DNA from: Competibacter_A sp002352125
GTDB lineage: Bacteria > Pseudomonadota > Gammaproteobacteria > Competibacterales > Competibacteraceae
Assembly: GCA_035441325.1 (NCBI GenBank)
Contig: DAOROA010000022.1
Location: 7,631 to 71,630 of the forward strand
Direction: 5' to 3'
DNA length: 64,000 nt
Part shown: in pieces, positions 44,698 through 53,200 of the stretch
Layout of the letters: each line of letters opens with the position of its first letter
Numbering within the stretch: the first letter of the stretch is position 1
Translations under genes and position numbers: made by a program
Notes under the pieces: model-generated
Seen by the model: only the letters and a program-made list of their open reading frames with translations
What the model was told of the DNA's origin: nothing
Database searches by the model: none

Positions 44698-46296
44698 GTG
44701 AGCTTGAATTTGCCCGCTGGCGTGCAAGTGAACGCCCCCATTCATCCCCGTTTCGATGAAATCTTGACCCACGATGCCCTGGCTTTTGTCGCCAAGCTGC
44801 ACCGGGCTTTCGAAGGCCGCCGCCAGGAGTTGTTGAAAAAGCGCGTCGAGCGTCAGGCGCGCATCGATGCCGGCGAGATGCCCGATTTTCTGCCCGAGAC
44901 CAAACATATCCGCGAAGGCGATTGGAGAGTCGCTCCGTTGCCGAAGGCGCTGGAGTGCCGCCGCACAGAAATCACCGGCCCGGTCGAGCGCAAGATGATC
45001 ATCAACGCCTATAACTCCGGCGCCGATTCGTACATGACCGACTTCGAGGATTCCAACAGCCCCAACTGGTACAACCAGATTCAGGGCCAAGCGAATCTGG
45101 TCGATGCCATCCGCCGCAAGATCAGCTATGTGAACGAGGCGGGCAAGGAGTACAAGCTGAACGATACCATTGCCACCCTGCAAATTCGGCCGCGCGGCTG
45201 GCATCTGGACGAGAAGCACGTTTTGGTCGATGGGCAGCGCGTTTCCGGCGGCATTTTCGATTTTGGCCTGGTGTTCTTCCACAATGCCAAGGAGCAGATC
45301 GCCCGTGGCGCCGGCCCGTTTTACTACCTGCCGAAGATGGAAAGCCATCTCGAAGCCCGGCTGTGGAACGACATTTTCTGCATGGCGCAAGACGAGCTCG
45401 GCATCCCGCGCGGCACCATCAAGGCGACCGTGCTGATCGAGACCATTCTCGCCACCTTCGAGATGGAAGAGATCCTGTACGAACTGCGCGAGCACAGCGC
45501 CGGTCTCAATGCCGGGCGTTGGGACTATATCTTTAGCTGTATCAAGAAATTTAAGAAGAACAAGAACTTCTGTCTGGCCAATCGCGGCGCGATCACCATG
45601 GAAGTGCCGTTCATGCGGTCCTACGCCCTGCAACTGGTCAAGGTATGCCACAAGCGCGGTGCGCCGGCGATGGGCGGCATGTCGGCGCTGATTCCGATCA
45701 AGAACGACCCGGAGGCCAATGAGAAGGCGCTGGCCGGCATCCGCCACGACAAAACCCGCGATGCCCGGGATGGTTTCGACGGCGGCTGGGTGGCGCATCC
45801 TGGCCTGGTGCCCATCGCTCACGAGGAATTCGTCAAGGTGTTGGGCGACAAGCCGAATCAGTGGGAGAAGCAACGCGACGAGGTGTTCGCCGCCAAGGAT
45901 TTCCTGAATTTCCAGCCTGAGCAGCCCATCACCGAAACCGGCTTGCGTAACAACATCAACGTCGGTATCCACTATCTGGGATCCTGGCTAGGCGGCAATG
46001 GCTGCGTGCCGATCCACAACCTGATGGAAGATGCTGCCACGGCCGAGATTTCCCGCTCGCAAGTCTGGCAGTGGGTGGTCAGCCCGAAAGGTATTTTGGA
46101 CGATGGCCGCAAGGTGACCGCTGAACTGGTGCACGGCCTGATTCCCGAGGAGCTGGCCAAGGTCAAGGCGACCGTCACCGCCCAGGGCGAGGACACCGCG
46201 ACCTACGATCAGGCCGCTGGCATCTTCGAGAAGATGAGCATCACGCCCGAGTATCCGGAGTTTCTGACTCTGCCGCTGTACGAAGCGATGGATTGA
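44698..46296 (+). CDS. aceB: Malate synthase A
   Basis: Joins glyoxylate and acetyl-CoA to malate, the second glyoxylate-bypass step. It has 532 residues (E. coli AceB 533), so it is isoform A, not the larger G. Conserved segments are MTDFEDSNSPNW, ATVLIETILATFEMEEILYE (acid that binds magnesium), AGRWDYIFSCIKKF and DGGWVAHPGLVPIA. The start is GTG 44698, supported by GGAGG 8 bases upstream and by the SLNLPAGVQV N-terminus. Confidence 0.97.
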   Translation: MSLNLPAGVQVNAPIHPRFDEILTHDALAFVAKLHRAFEGRRQELLKKRVERQARIDAGEMPDFLPETKHIREGDWRVAPLPKALECRRTEITGPVERKMIINAYNSGADSYMTDFEDSNSPNWYNQIQGQANLVDAIRRKISYVNEAGKEYKLNDTIATLQIRPRGWHLDEKHVLVDGQRVSGGIFDFGLVFFHNAKEQIARGAGPFYYLPKMESHLEARLWNDIFCMAQDELGIPRGTIKATVLIETILATFEMEEILYELREHSAGLNAGRWDYIFSCIKKFKKNKNFCLANRGAITMEVPFMRSYALQLVKVCHKRGAPAMGGMSALIPIKNDPEANEKALAGIRHDKTRDARDGFDGGWVAHPGLVPIAHEEFVKVLGDKPNQWEKQRDEVFAAKDFLNFQPEQPITETGLRNNINVGIHYLGSWLGGNGCVPIHNLMEDAATAEISRSQVWQWVVSPKGILDDGRKVTAELVHGLIPEELAKVKATVTAQGEDTATYDQAAGIFEKMSITPEYPEFLTLPLYEAMD

Positions 46297-46372
46297 ACGA
46301 GTTCGAGGAGTAGTGATGCGCGGGACGGCGCTCGGCAAATCGGGCGCCGTTTTTTATTTCGGTTCAGTTGGG

Positions 46373-46579
46373 TCAGGCGTTGAGGTCCGGAATCAGCTTG
46401 CTTTCTAGGTGCGCGATCATGTCTTTGAGCATGAGCTTGCGCTTTTTGAGTCGCTTCAGTTCGAGCTCGTCGATCATAGGGTCTTTGGCGAGGCGGGCGA
46501 TCACGTCGTCTAGATCGCGATGCTCGACGCGCAGTTCGACGAGCCGGTGTTTGTAGTGTTCGATGTCGCTGATCTCCAT
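46373..46579 (-). CDS. YdcH-family small protein (DUF465)
   Basis: A 68-residue helical protein. HYKHRLVELRVEHRDLDDVI and ELELKRLKKRKLMLKDMIAHLE form two charged helices with the family's Leu-Lys-Lys-Lys-Leu core. These proteins are widespread and of unknown function, likely helical hairpins. GGAG lies 9 bases before the ATG at 46579. The longer open frame upstream is not supported. It converges on aceB and is divergent from ttcA. Confidence 0.85.
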   Translation of the reverse strand: MEISDIEHYKHRLVELRVEHRDLDDVIARLAKDPMIDELELKRLKKRKLMLKDMIAHLESKLIPDLNA

Positions 46580-46785
46580 GATTGAATTCTCCGAGGGATG
46601 GCGGTTTGTCTGCTCGGTGCGGCAAACCGGGACCGGGCAGGTTCCCGACGCGCGGTGCGAACCGTGGTCATGAACGGGGAGTCTAGCCGCCTGACCGGCG
46701 TCCGGCAAGACGTGGAATTTGGCGAAACCAAGCCCCATTTCGGGTAAAGTGTTCGGCCGCGTGGACGGTTCCCGAGGTGATGGCG

Positions 46786-47682
46786 ATGACGGTGGCGATC
46801 AGGAAACAACAGGTCAATTTCAACAAGCTTCAAAAGCGCTTGCGGCGAAACGTAGGCCGAGCCATCCAAGATTTCAACATGATCGAGGAGGGAGACCGGG
46901 TGATGGTCTGCCTATCCGGTGGCAAGGATTCCTTCGCCATGCTGGATATCTTGCGCAATCTGCAAGCGCGGGCGCCGGTACAGTTCGAACTGGTAGCAGT
47001 CAATCTCGACCAGAAGCAGCCCGGCTTTCCCGAACACATTCTGCCCGACTATTTGCGCAGCATCGACATACCTTTTCATATTATCGAGCAAGATACGTTC
47101 GGTATCGTCAAGCGCGTCATTCCGGACGGCAAAACGACTTGCGGATTGTGTTCGCGGTTACGGCGCGGAATTTTGTACAGTTTTGCCGCCGAGCACGGCA
47201 TGACCAAGATCGCGTTGGGCCATCACCGCGACGATATCGTCGAAACCCTGTTTCTGAATCTGTTTCACGGTGGCAAGCTCAAGGCGATGCCGCCCAAATT
47301 GTTGAGCGACGATGGTCGGCATGTGGTGATTCGACCGCTGGCCTATTGCGAGGAGAGCGATATCGTCGCCTACGCCGAAGCGCGCCAATTTCCGATTATC
47401 CCCTGCAACCTGTGCGGTTCGCAGCCGAATCTGCAACGCCAGGCGATCAAGGCGATGCTGCACCAGTGGGCGCGGCAGTTTCCGGGCCGAGTGGAAAATA
47501 TCTTCGCTGCGATTCAGAACGTGGCGCCTTCGCATCTGGCCGACGCCGCGCTGTTCGATTTTGCCGGGCTGGGCGCGCACAATGGCGGCCACGCCCCGGA
47601 TTGGTTGATAGGCGGGCGCGACGAAGCGCCCGACCCATCCGAAGACTCCGATCTCGCGCTCAGAGTTTCTTGTTCGCCTTGA
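46786..47682 (+). CDS. ttcA: tRNA 2-thiocytidine(32) synthetase TtcA
   Basis: Adds sulfur to cytidine 32 of some tRNAs using an iron-sulfur cluster. It has 298 residues from ATG 46786. The PP-loop motif is VCLSGGKDSFAMLDIL, and the cluster cysteines lie in TCGLCSRLRRG and CNLCGSQPNLQR. GHHRDDIVETLFLNLFHGGKL is family-specific. GAGG lies 8 bases before the chosen start; GTG 46777 and ATG 46780 in the same frame are alternatives. The last 23 bases overlap the end of hcp on the other strand. Confidence 0.95.
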   Translation: MTVAIRKQQVNFNKLQKRLRRNVGRAIQDFNMIEEGDRVMVCLSGGKDSFAMLDILRNLQARAPVQFELVAVNLDQKQPGFPEHILPDYLRSIDIPFHIIEQDTFGIVKRVIPDGKTTCGLCSRLRRGILYSFAAEHGMTKIALGHHRDDIVETLFLNLFHGGKLKAMPPKLLSDDGRHVVIRPLAYCEESDIVAYAEARQFPIIPCNLCGSQPNLQRQAIKAMLHQWARQFPGRVENIFAAIQNVAPSHLADAALFDFAGLGAHNGGHAPDWLIGGRDEAPDPSEDSDLALRVSCSP

Positions 47683-48148
47683 CGTCCCAGCCCGCCTTGC
47701 CGGCCGACTTGGTGGCGCCCTTCTCGTCCTGGGTGAAGTATTCCTGGGTCATGCTGGTGAAGTTCAACGACAGGCTCTCGATCGGCAGGCCCGCGCCCTC
47801 GCTGCCGCCGGTCTGGTAGCTGCTGACCAGCACCTCCTTGAACTTGAACTCCAGGAACTTCTTCTGGCCGCCGTCCTTGCCGGTGGGCTTGCGCATCACC
47901 AGGGTGGCCTCGGGGTAGTGGTGGCCCGAGCAGCACGACAGCAGCAACTGCGGCGAAGCCGCGCAAAAGTGCATGGTGTAGCTGAAGTCGTTCAGGCTCA
48001 CCTTGCTGGCGCCCAGGCCGGTGCCGTGGCCGGCGGTACCCAGTTGGGTGGCGCCCCAGGACCAGCTCAGCACCTCGATCCACTCCTTGAACTCGGCGTC
48101 TTTGCACTCGCCCTTCACGTCGCCGATTTTCAAAAATGCGTCAGCCAT
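47660..48148 (-). CDS. hcp: Type VI secretion tube protein Hcp
   Basis: Forms the hexameric ring stack of the type VI secretion needle and is itself secreted. It has 162 residues with no signal peptide. ADAFLKIGDVKGECKDAEFK and IEVLSWSWGATQ are typical of Hcp, as are the KPTGKDG-like core and the YQTGGSEGAGLPIESLSLNF strand. The first residues are reached from ATG 48146-48148 with AGAGGA 7 bases upstream. No other secretion genes (tss, vgrG) are nearby, so it is an orphan copy, perhaps supplying an effector-loaded tube. Its 3' end overlaps ttcA. Confidence 0.92.
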   Translation of the reverse strand: MADAFLKIGDVKGECKDAEFKEWIEVLSWSWGATQLGTAGHGTGLGASKVSLNDFSYTMHFCAASPQLLLSCCSGHHYPEATLVMRKPTGKDGGQKKFLEFKFKEVLVSSYQTGGSEGAGLPIESLSLNFTSMTQEYFTQDEKGATKSAGKAGWDVKANKKL

Positions 48149-48566
48149 GTTCGTATCCTCTCTGTGGGTTCGGAAATCGCGAGGGCAAACTCCCTCGCGT
48201 CGATCGATCGCGTCGTTCCCGTTTGCTTGCGGGAAAAAGACCGAACGTGTCGAGATAGTAATAGCATGTGGCGTGCCAAATAATAATTTATTGTTTCTAT
48301 TTAAATTTTTTTGAAATCGGTCCAGAAGAACCAAGATCGGCCTAAAAGGGGGCTATTTTGGCTCGGATGCTGCCGAGCCATGTTGACCCGCTAGCCGGCA
48401 ACGATATCTTAATTATCCGGGTCATCCATAATTTCTCAGCGTGCAACGGGTTTGACGCTTTTTGAAATTCGCTGCTATTGTTCGTTGCCTACAAAATCAG
48501 GCCGGCTTTTCCTGTTAACGATCCCAATACCGTGCTAGCCGGCTTTAGCCACGAGGAGATAACGGA
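48149..48566. other. Gene-free AT-richer region between hcp and the liv cluster
   Basis: About 420 bases without a supported gene. 48270-48320 is markedly AT-rich and is probably the hcp promoter zone. The plus-strand promoter for the liv operon should lie in 48400-48540. I see no clear operator. Confidence 0.5.
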
Positions 48567-49694
48567 ATGAAACAGAAGTTTCTGACTTTGGTCACGGCGT
48601 TTGCTCTGGTCGCGAGCGGCGCTGTTGCGCGGGCAGCCGATACCGTCAAAATCGGGTTGATGGCGCCGCTGACCGGCTCTTGGGCCAGCGAGGGCCAAGG
48701 CATGAAGAAAATTGTCGAACTTCTGGCCGAGCAGCAAAACGCCAAGGGTGGCGTACTGGGCAAGCAAATCGAAGTCGTGGTCGAGGACGATGGTGGCGAC
48801 CCGCGCACTGCCTCGCTGGCCGCGCAACGGCTGACCACCAGAGGGGTCGCAGCGGTTGTCGGTACTTACGGCTCCTCCGTGACCGAAGCCAGCCAAGCCA
48901 TTTACGACGAAGCCAAGATTCCCCAAATCGCCAACGGTTCTACCGCCATCCGCTTGACCGAAAAAGGCTTCGAGCATTTCTTCCGCACCGCGCCGCGCGA
49001 CGACGAGCAGGGACGCATGGCGGCGCAGACCATTGAGAAGCTGGGCTTCAAGAAGGCCGCCATCCTGCACGACAGCACTTCTTACGCGAAGGGTTTGGCC
49101 GACGAAGCCAACGCGCTGCTGAAAAAGAAAGGCACGGAGGTGGTGTTTTTCGACGCGCTGACGCCAAAGGAAAACGACTATACTGCCATTCTGACCAAGC
49201 TCAAAGGTGCCGGCCCGGATGTGGTGTTGTTCACCGGCTATTATCCAGAGGCCGGCCTGCTGCTGAAGCAAAAGAAAGGTATGAACTGGAGCGTACCGTT
49301 CATCGGTGGCGATGCCACCAACAACGTCGATTTGGTCAAGATCGCCGGCAAGGCCGCCGAGGGTTTCTATTTCCTCAGCCCACCACAACCGCAGGATTTG
49401 GATACGGCGGACGCCAAGGCTTTTCTGACCGCTTATCAGAAAAAATATAACGAATTGCCGCCTTCGATCTGGGCAGTTCTGGCTGGGGATGGTTTCCGAG
49501 TGGCGGTGGCGGGCATCGTGGGCGCCAAATCCACCGACGGCGACAAGATCGCCAACTACCTGCACAAAGACCTCAAACACTACCCGGGCCTGAGCGGTCA
49601 GATTTCTTTCGATGCCAAGGGCGACCGCGAAGGCGAAGTGTATCGGGTTTATAAGGTGGACGGCGAAGGGAAATTCGTGTTGCAGAAGCTGTAA
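48567..49694 (+). CDS. livJ: Branched-chain amino-acid ABC transporter substrate-binding protein
   Basis: Periplasmic receptor of the LivJ/LivK type, 375 residues with a signal peptide (FLTLVTAFALVASGAVARA). TVKIGLMAPLTGSWASEGQG starts the mature protein, and GTYGSSVTEASQAIYDEAKIP forms part of the ligand pocket. The family binds branched-chain or other amino acids, amides or urea, so the ligand is open. GAGGAGA lies about 8 bases before the ATG. It leads livH-livM-livG. Confidence 0.92.
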   Translation: MKQKFLTLVTAFALVASGAVARAADTVKIGLMAPLTGSWASEGQGMKKIVELLAEQQNAKGGVLGKQIEVVVEDDGGDPRTASLAAQRLTTRGVAAVVGTYGSSVTEASQAIYDEAKIPQIANGSTAIRLTEKGFEHFFRTAPRDDEQGRMAAQTIEKLGFKKAAILHDSTSYAKGLADEANALLKKKGTEVVFFDALTPKENDYTAILTKLKGAGPDVVLFTGYYPEAGLLLKQKKGMNWSVPFIGGDATNNVDLVKIAGKAAEGFYFLSPPQPQDLDTADAKAFLTAYQKKYNELPPSIWAVLAGDGFRVAVAGIVGAKSTDGDKIANYLHKDLKHYPGLSGQISFDAKGDREGEVYRVYKVDGEGKFVLQKL

Positions 49695-49799
49695 ATCTTT
49701 GGTGCGGCGTCTTCCAAGAATTTGGAAAGCACCGCTTGAGCCGCGCGAGTGTTTTCAGCTCGCTCGGCGTTCCTGTCCATCCCGTCTCCGGCCCCACTC

Positions 49800-50705
49800 G
49801 TGGAAGAATTTCTCCAGCAACTTACCAACGGCTTGGCCGTAGGCGGTATCTACGCCCTGATCGCTCTGGGCTACACTATGGTCTACGGTGTGCTCAAGCT
49901 CATCAACTTCGCTCACGGCGACTTGTTCACCTACGGTGCCTATCTCGGTCTGACTCTGTTGACCTCGCTGGCGCTGACCGACCGGGTGGGATTTGCTTTG
50001 GGCGTGTTGGTTTTGGTGTTGATGGTGATGGGGCTCGTGGCAGTGTTGGGCGCGGTTTTAGAGCGGGCCGCCTATCGTCCCCTGCGGGAATCGCCCCGGC
50101 TGTCGGCGGTGGTGTCGGCACTGGGCGCATCGATCTTTCTGCAAAACACCTTGATGCTGATTTATGGTGCCCGCTTTCAGGTTTATCCCGACGGTATTCT
50201 GCCCTCGGCGACGCTCGATTTGTTCGGCTTGTATCTACCCTTGATGCGGGTGTTGATCGTGTTGGCGTCGGTTCTGATGATGGTGGCGCTCTACCTGTTC
50301 ATCCAAAAAACCAAAATCGGCGCGGCCATTCGTGCAGCCGCCATCGACCAGGACGCGGCGCGATTGATGGGTATCGACGTGAACCGGGTGATCCTGCTGG
50401 TGTTTCTGCTGGGACCGGCGCTAGGCGGCGCGGCAGGGTTGATGGTCGGTCTGTACTATGGCCAGATCAATTTCGCCATGGGTTGGGTCTACGGCATGAA
50501 AGCGTTCACCGCCGCAATTCTCGGCGGTATCGGCAACATTCCCGGCGCAATGGCGGGCGGTTTGCTGCTGGGCGTGATCGAGGCGCTGGGCGCGGCGTAC
50601 ATCTCCATCGCCTGGAAAGACGCCATCGCCTTCTGCGTGTTGATCTTGATTCTCATCGTCCGGCCCACCGGGCTGCTGGGCGAGCGGGTGGCGGACAAGA
50701 TATGA
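49800..50705 (+). CDS. livH: Branched-chain amino-acid ABC transporter permease LivH
   Basis: First permease subunit, 301 residues. LQQLTNGLAVGGIYALIALG is the classic LivH start, followed by YTMVYGVLKLINFAHGDLF. The cytoplasmic loop reads AAIDQDAARLMGIDVNRVI and the C-terminus keeps the GGIGNIPGAMAGGLLLGV segment. The start is GTG 49800, chosen because similarity begins there; a GTG at 49749 would add 17 unsupported residues. No strong ribosome site is visible for either. The stop overlaps the livM start as ATGA. Confidence 0.92.
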   Translation: MEEFLQQLTNGLAVGGIYALIALGYTMVYGVLKLINFAHGDLFTYGAYLGLTLLTSLALTDRVGFALGVLVLVLMVMGLVAVLGAVLERAAYRPLRESPRLSAVVSALGASIFLQNTLMLIYGARFQVYPDGILPSATLDLFGLYLPLMRVLIVLASVLMMVALYLFIQKTKIGAAIRAAAIDQDAARLMGIDVNRVILLVFLLGPALGGAAGLMVGLYYGQINFAMGWVYGMKAFTAAILGGIGNIPGAMAGGLLLGVIEALGAAYISIAWKDAIAFCVLILILIVRPTGLLGERVADKI

Positions 50706-51622
50706 GCCGCGCCCATCTCGCCGTTGCCGGATTGGCCGCCGCGCTGCTGGCGGTCGCGCCGCTGTTTCTCAATGCCTATCAGGTGGACGTGCTGAACAGC
50801 ATCGGCCTGTACGCATTGCTGGCGCTTAGCCTCAACCTGATTCTGGGCGAGGCCGGACTGTTCAACATGGGCCACGCTGCGTTTTACGCGATGGGCGCCT
50901 ATACCGCCGCTATCCTCAACACCCGCTACCAGATTCCGATTTTGTGGACGCTGCCAGCGAGCGGCGCGGTCGCCGGCGCGTTTGCGTTGTTGGTGGCACG
51001 GCCGGTGGTCCATTTGCGCGGCGATTATCTGATGATCGTCACCATCGGCGTCGGCGAAATCGTCCGCATCGCATTGGTCAACGACGTGTTCGGTATCACC
51101 GGCGGCGCCAACGGCATCTTCGGCATCGGTCGCCCGAAGCTGCTCGGTTTCACGATTCGCCAGCCGCAAGAGTTTTTCTACCTGATCTGGGGTTTCGTGG
51201 CGGTGACCATTTTTCTGTTCCTGCGACTCAAGCGGTCGCGGTTTGGGCGGGCGTTGAACTATCTGCGTGAGGATGTAGTGGCGGCGGAAGGCAGCGGCAT
51301 CAACACCGACTATTACAAACTGGCGGCGTTTGGGCTGGGCGCGGCCTGGGCCGGCATGGCGGGCACCCTGTTCGCCGCCAAGATGACCATCATCTCGCCG
51401 GAGTCGTTCAGCTTTTGGGAGTCGGTGGTGCTGTTCATGATCGTGATTCTCGGTGGGGCGGGCAGCATCGCGGGCGTGTTGCTGGCGTCGTTTCTGGTGG
51501 TCGGCCTGCCGGAGCTGTTCCGGGAGTTGGCCGGGGCACGAATGCTGGTGTTCGGCTTGGTGATGATGGTGATGATGGTGTTTCGGCCGCAGGGTTTGTT
51601 GCCGGCGCGGGAGCGGTTTTGA
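50702..51622 (+). CDS. livM: Branched-chain amino-acid ABC transporter permease LivM
   Basis: Second permease subunit, 306 residues, with about eight hydrophobic segments. LNLILGEAGLFNMGHAAFYA and the TIGVGEIVRIALVN segment are typical. AEGSGINTDYYKLAAFGLGA is the cytoplasmic coupling loop, and GGAGSIAGVLLASFLVVGLP lies near the end. It is read from an ATG overlapping the livH stop and ends 7 bases before livG. Confidence 0.93.
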   Translation: MSRAHLAVAGLAAALLAVAPLFLNAYQVDVLNSIGLYALLALSLNLILGEAGLFNMGHAAFYAMGAYTAAILNTRYQIPILWTLPASGAVAGAFALLVARPVVHLRGDYLMIVTIGVGEIVRIALVNDVFGITGGANGIFGIGRPKLLGFTIRQPQEFFYLIWGFVAVTIFLFLRLKRSRFGRALNYLREDVVAAEGSGINTDYYKLAAFGLGAAWAGMAGTLFAAKMTIISPESFSFWESVVLFMIVILGGAGSIAGVLLASFLVVGLPELFRELAGARMLVFGLVMMVMMVFRPQGLLPARERF

Positions 51623-51629
51623 AAAAACG

Positions 51630-52397
51630 ATGGCACTGCTCAGCCTGCAAAATCTGACCAAGCGCTTCGGCGGCTTGACCGCCGTCAAGGGCGTGTCCTT
51701 CGCCGTCGAGGCGGGATCGGTAGTCGGCCTGATCGGACCCAACGGCGCCGGCAAAACCACGGTGTTCAATCTCATCACCGGCAACTATCGGCCTGACCAG
51801 GGACAGATTGCGTTCTCGGACACGCCGCTGAACGGGTTGCGCACTCATCGTATCATCATGCTGGGCATCGCCCGGACGTTTCAAAATATCCGTCTGTTTC
51901 AGCAGTTGACCGCGTTGGAAAACGTGTTGGCGGGCTGTCATTACCGGATGCGCGGCGGGATTTTGTCCGCCATGCTGCGCTTGCCCTCCCAGCGGCGGGC
52001 GGAAGAGGAAGCGGTCGAACGAGCCATGCGCGAACTGGAGTTCGTGGGTTTGTGCGAGCAGGCGCCGACGGTGGCGAAAAACCTGCCTTACGGCGACCAG
52101 CGGCGCTTGGAAATCGCTCGGGCGCTGGCGACCCAGCCGCGCCTGCTGATTCTGGACGAGCCGGCGGGCGGTATGAACGAACAGGAAACCGAGGCACTGA
52201 TCGGGTTGATCGAGCGGATTCGGGCGCGCGGCATCACCATCCTGCTGATCGAGCACGACATGCGGCTGGTGATGCGGGCCTGCGAGAAGCTGGTGGTGCT
52301 GGAATATGGCGGCAAAATCGCCGAGGGACCACCGGAACAGGTGCGCCTTGACCCGAAAGTCATCGAGGCGTATCTGGGTGCCGAGGATGGCGCGTGA
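51630..52397 (+). CDS. livG: Branched-chain amino-acid ABC transporter ATPase LivG
   Basis: Cytoplasmic ATPase of 255 residues. Walker A is GPNGAGKTT. IARTFQNIRLFQQLTALENV has the Q-loop. The family-specific signature reads NLPYGDQRRLEIARALA, followed by Walker B LLILDEPAGGMN and the switch His in LLIEHDM. LivG normally pairs with LivF, but no livF follows; a Uma2-type gene comes next. Either a livF lies elsewhere or LivG works as a homodimer. Confidence 0.94.
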   Translation: MALLSLQNLTKRFGGLTAVKGVSFAVEAGSVVGLIGPNGAGKTTVFNLITGNYRPDQGQIAFSDTPLNGLRTHRIIMLGIARTFQNIRLFQQLTALENVLAGCHYRMRGGILSAMLRLPSQRRAEEEAVERAMRELEFVGLCEQAPTVAKNLPYGDQRRLEIARALATQPRLLILDEPAGGMNEQETEALIGLIERIRARGITILLIEHDMRLVMRACEKLVVLEYGGKIAEGPPEQVRLDPKVIEAYLGAEDGA

Positions 52398-52424
52398 AAC
52401 TCATCGTCTGGAGGAATTGTTCCG

Positions 52425-52982
52425 ATGACGGCAACCGCTCGTAAACTGGCGACCTACGAAGACCTGTTCGATCTGCCCGAGAACCTCGTCGGCGAGATCA
52501 TTCACGGCCAACTGATTACCCATCCCCGCCCCACGCCGAAGCATGTCGTGGCGAGTTCGGCAATTGGCGATGAGCTGGTTGGCCCGTTTCAGAAAGGACG
52601 AGGTGGTCCCGGCGGTTGGTGGATTCTGGACGAGCCGGAACTGCATCTTGGCCCGCATATCCTGGTGCCGGACTTGGCCGGTTGGCGGCGGGAGCGTTTG
52701 CCCGCCATGCCGGATACCGCCTTTTTCTCCCTGCCGCCTGATTGGGTGTGCGAAGTGCTGTCGCCGGGCACGGCGCGAGTGGACCGGGCCGATAAGATGC
52801 CGATTTACGCCGCGCAGGGTATCTCGTTTCTATGGCTGATCGATCCGGCCCCGCACACTTTGGAAGTGTTCGTGTTGCGCGATGGACGCTGGTTGCTGGA
52901 GCATGTTTATCAGCAGGACGAGGAAGTTTGCGCCGCGCCGTTCGAGGCGATCGCGTTTTCGCTGGGAACGCTGTGGGCTTGA
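52425..52982 (+). CDS. Uma2-family (DUF820) putative endonuclease
   Basis: A 185-residue PD-(D/E)XK-fold protein of the Uma2 family, common in cyanobacteria and scattered elsewhere, with no settled role. YEDLFDLPENLVGEIIHGQL is the family start. Active-site residues are the Asp in ILVPDLAGWRRE, the Glu in CEVLSPGTARVDRADK and the Lys at its end. LWLIDPAPHTLEVF closes the domain. GGAGG lies 10 bases before the ATG. It sits in the place livF usually holds, on the same strand, 27 bases after livG. Confidence 0.85.
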   Translation: MTATARKLATYEDLFDLPENLVGEIIHGQLITHPRPTPKHVVASSAIGDELVGPFQKGRGGPGGWWILDEPELHLGPHILVPDLAGWRRERLPAMPDTAFFSLPPDWVCEVLSPGTARVDRADKMPIYAAQGISFLWLIDPAPHTLEVFVLRDGRWLLEHVYQQDEEVCAAPFEAIAFSLGTLWA

Positions 52983-53200
52983 GAGATTATGTCGAGATGG
53001 CGCTTCCATATCGGCCCTGAAATCGGCTTTCCCTGCATCAGAATGAATGACTCTGGCGCCGGGGTGGTTCGAAACGGCGATGCCGTGAGCCCTCTTGGAC
53101 GAGCTCAGATGGTGACGGCCTCGAAAACCTTACGGGCTTGTCGCCATTGGCGGCGGGGTCTGGTATCTTGTAGCGTCTTTTGGCTACCCCCCATCGCGGC

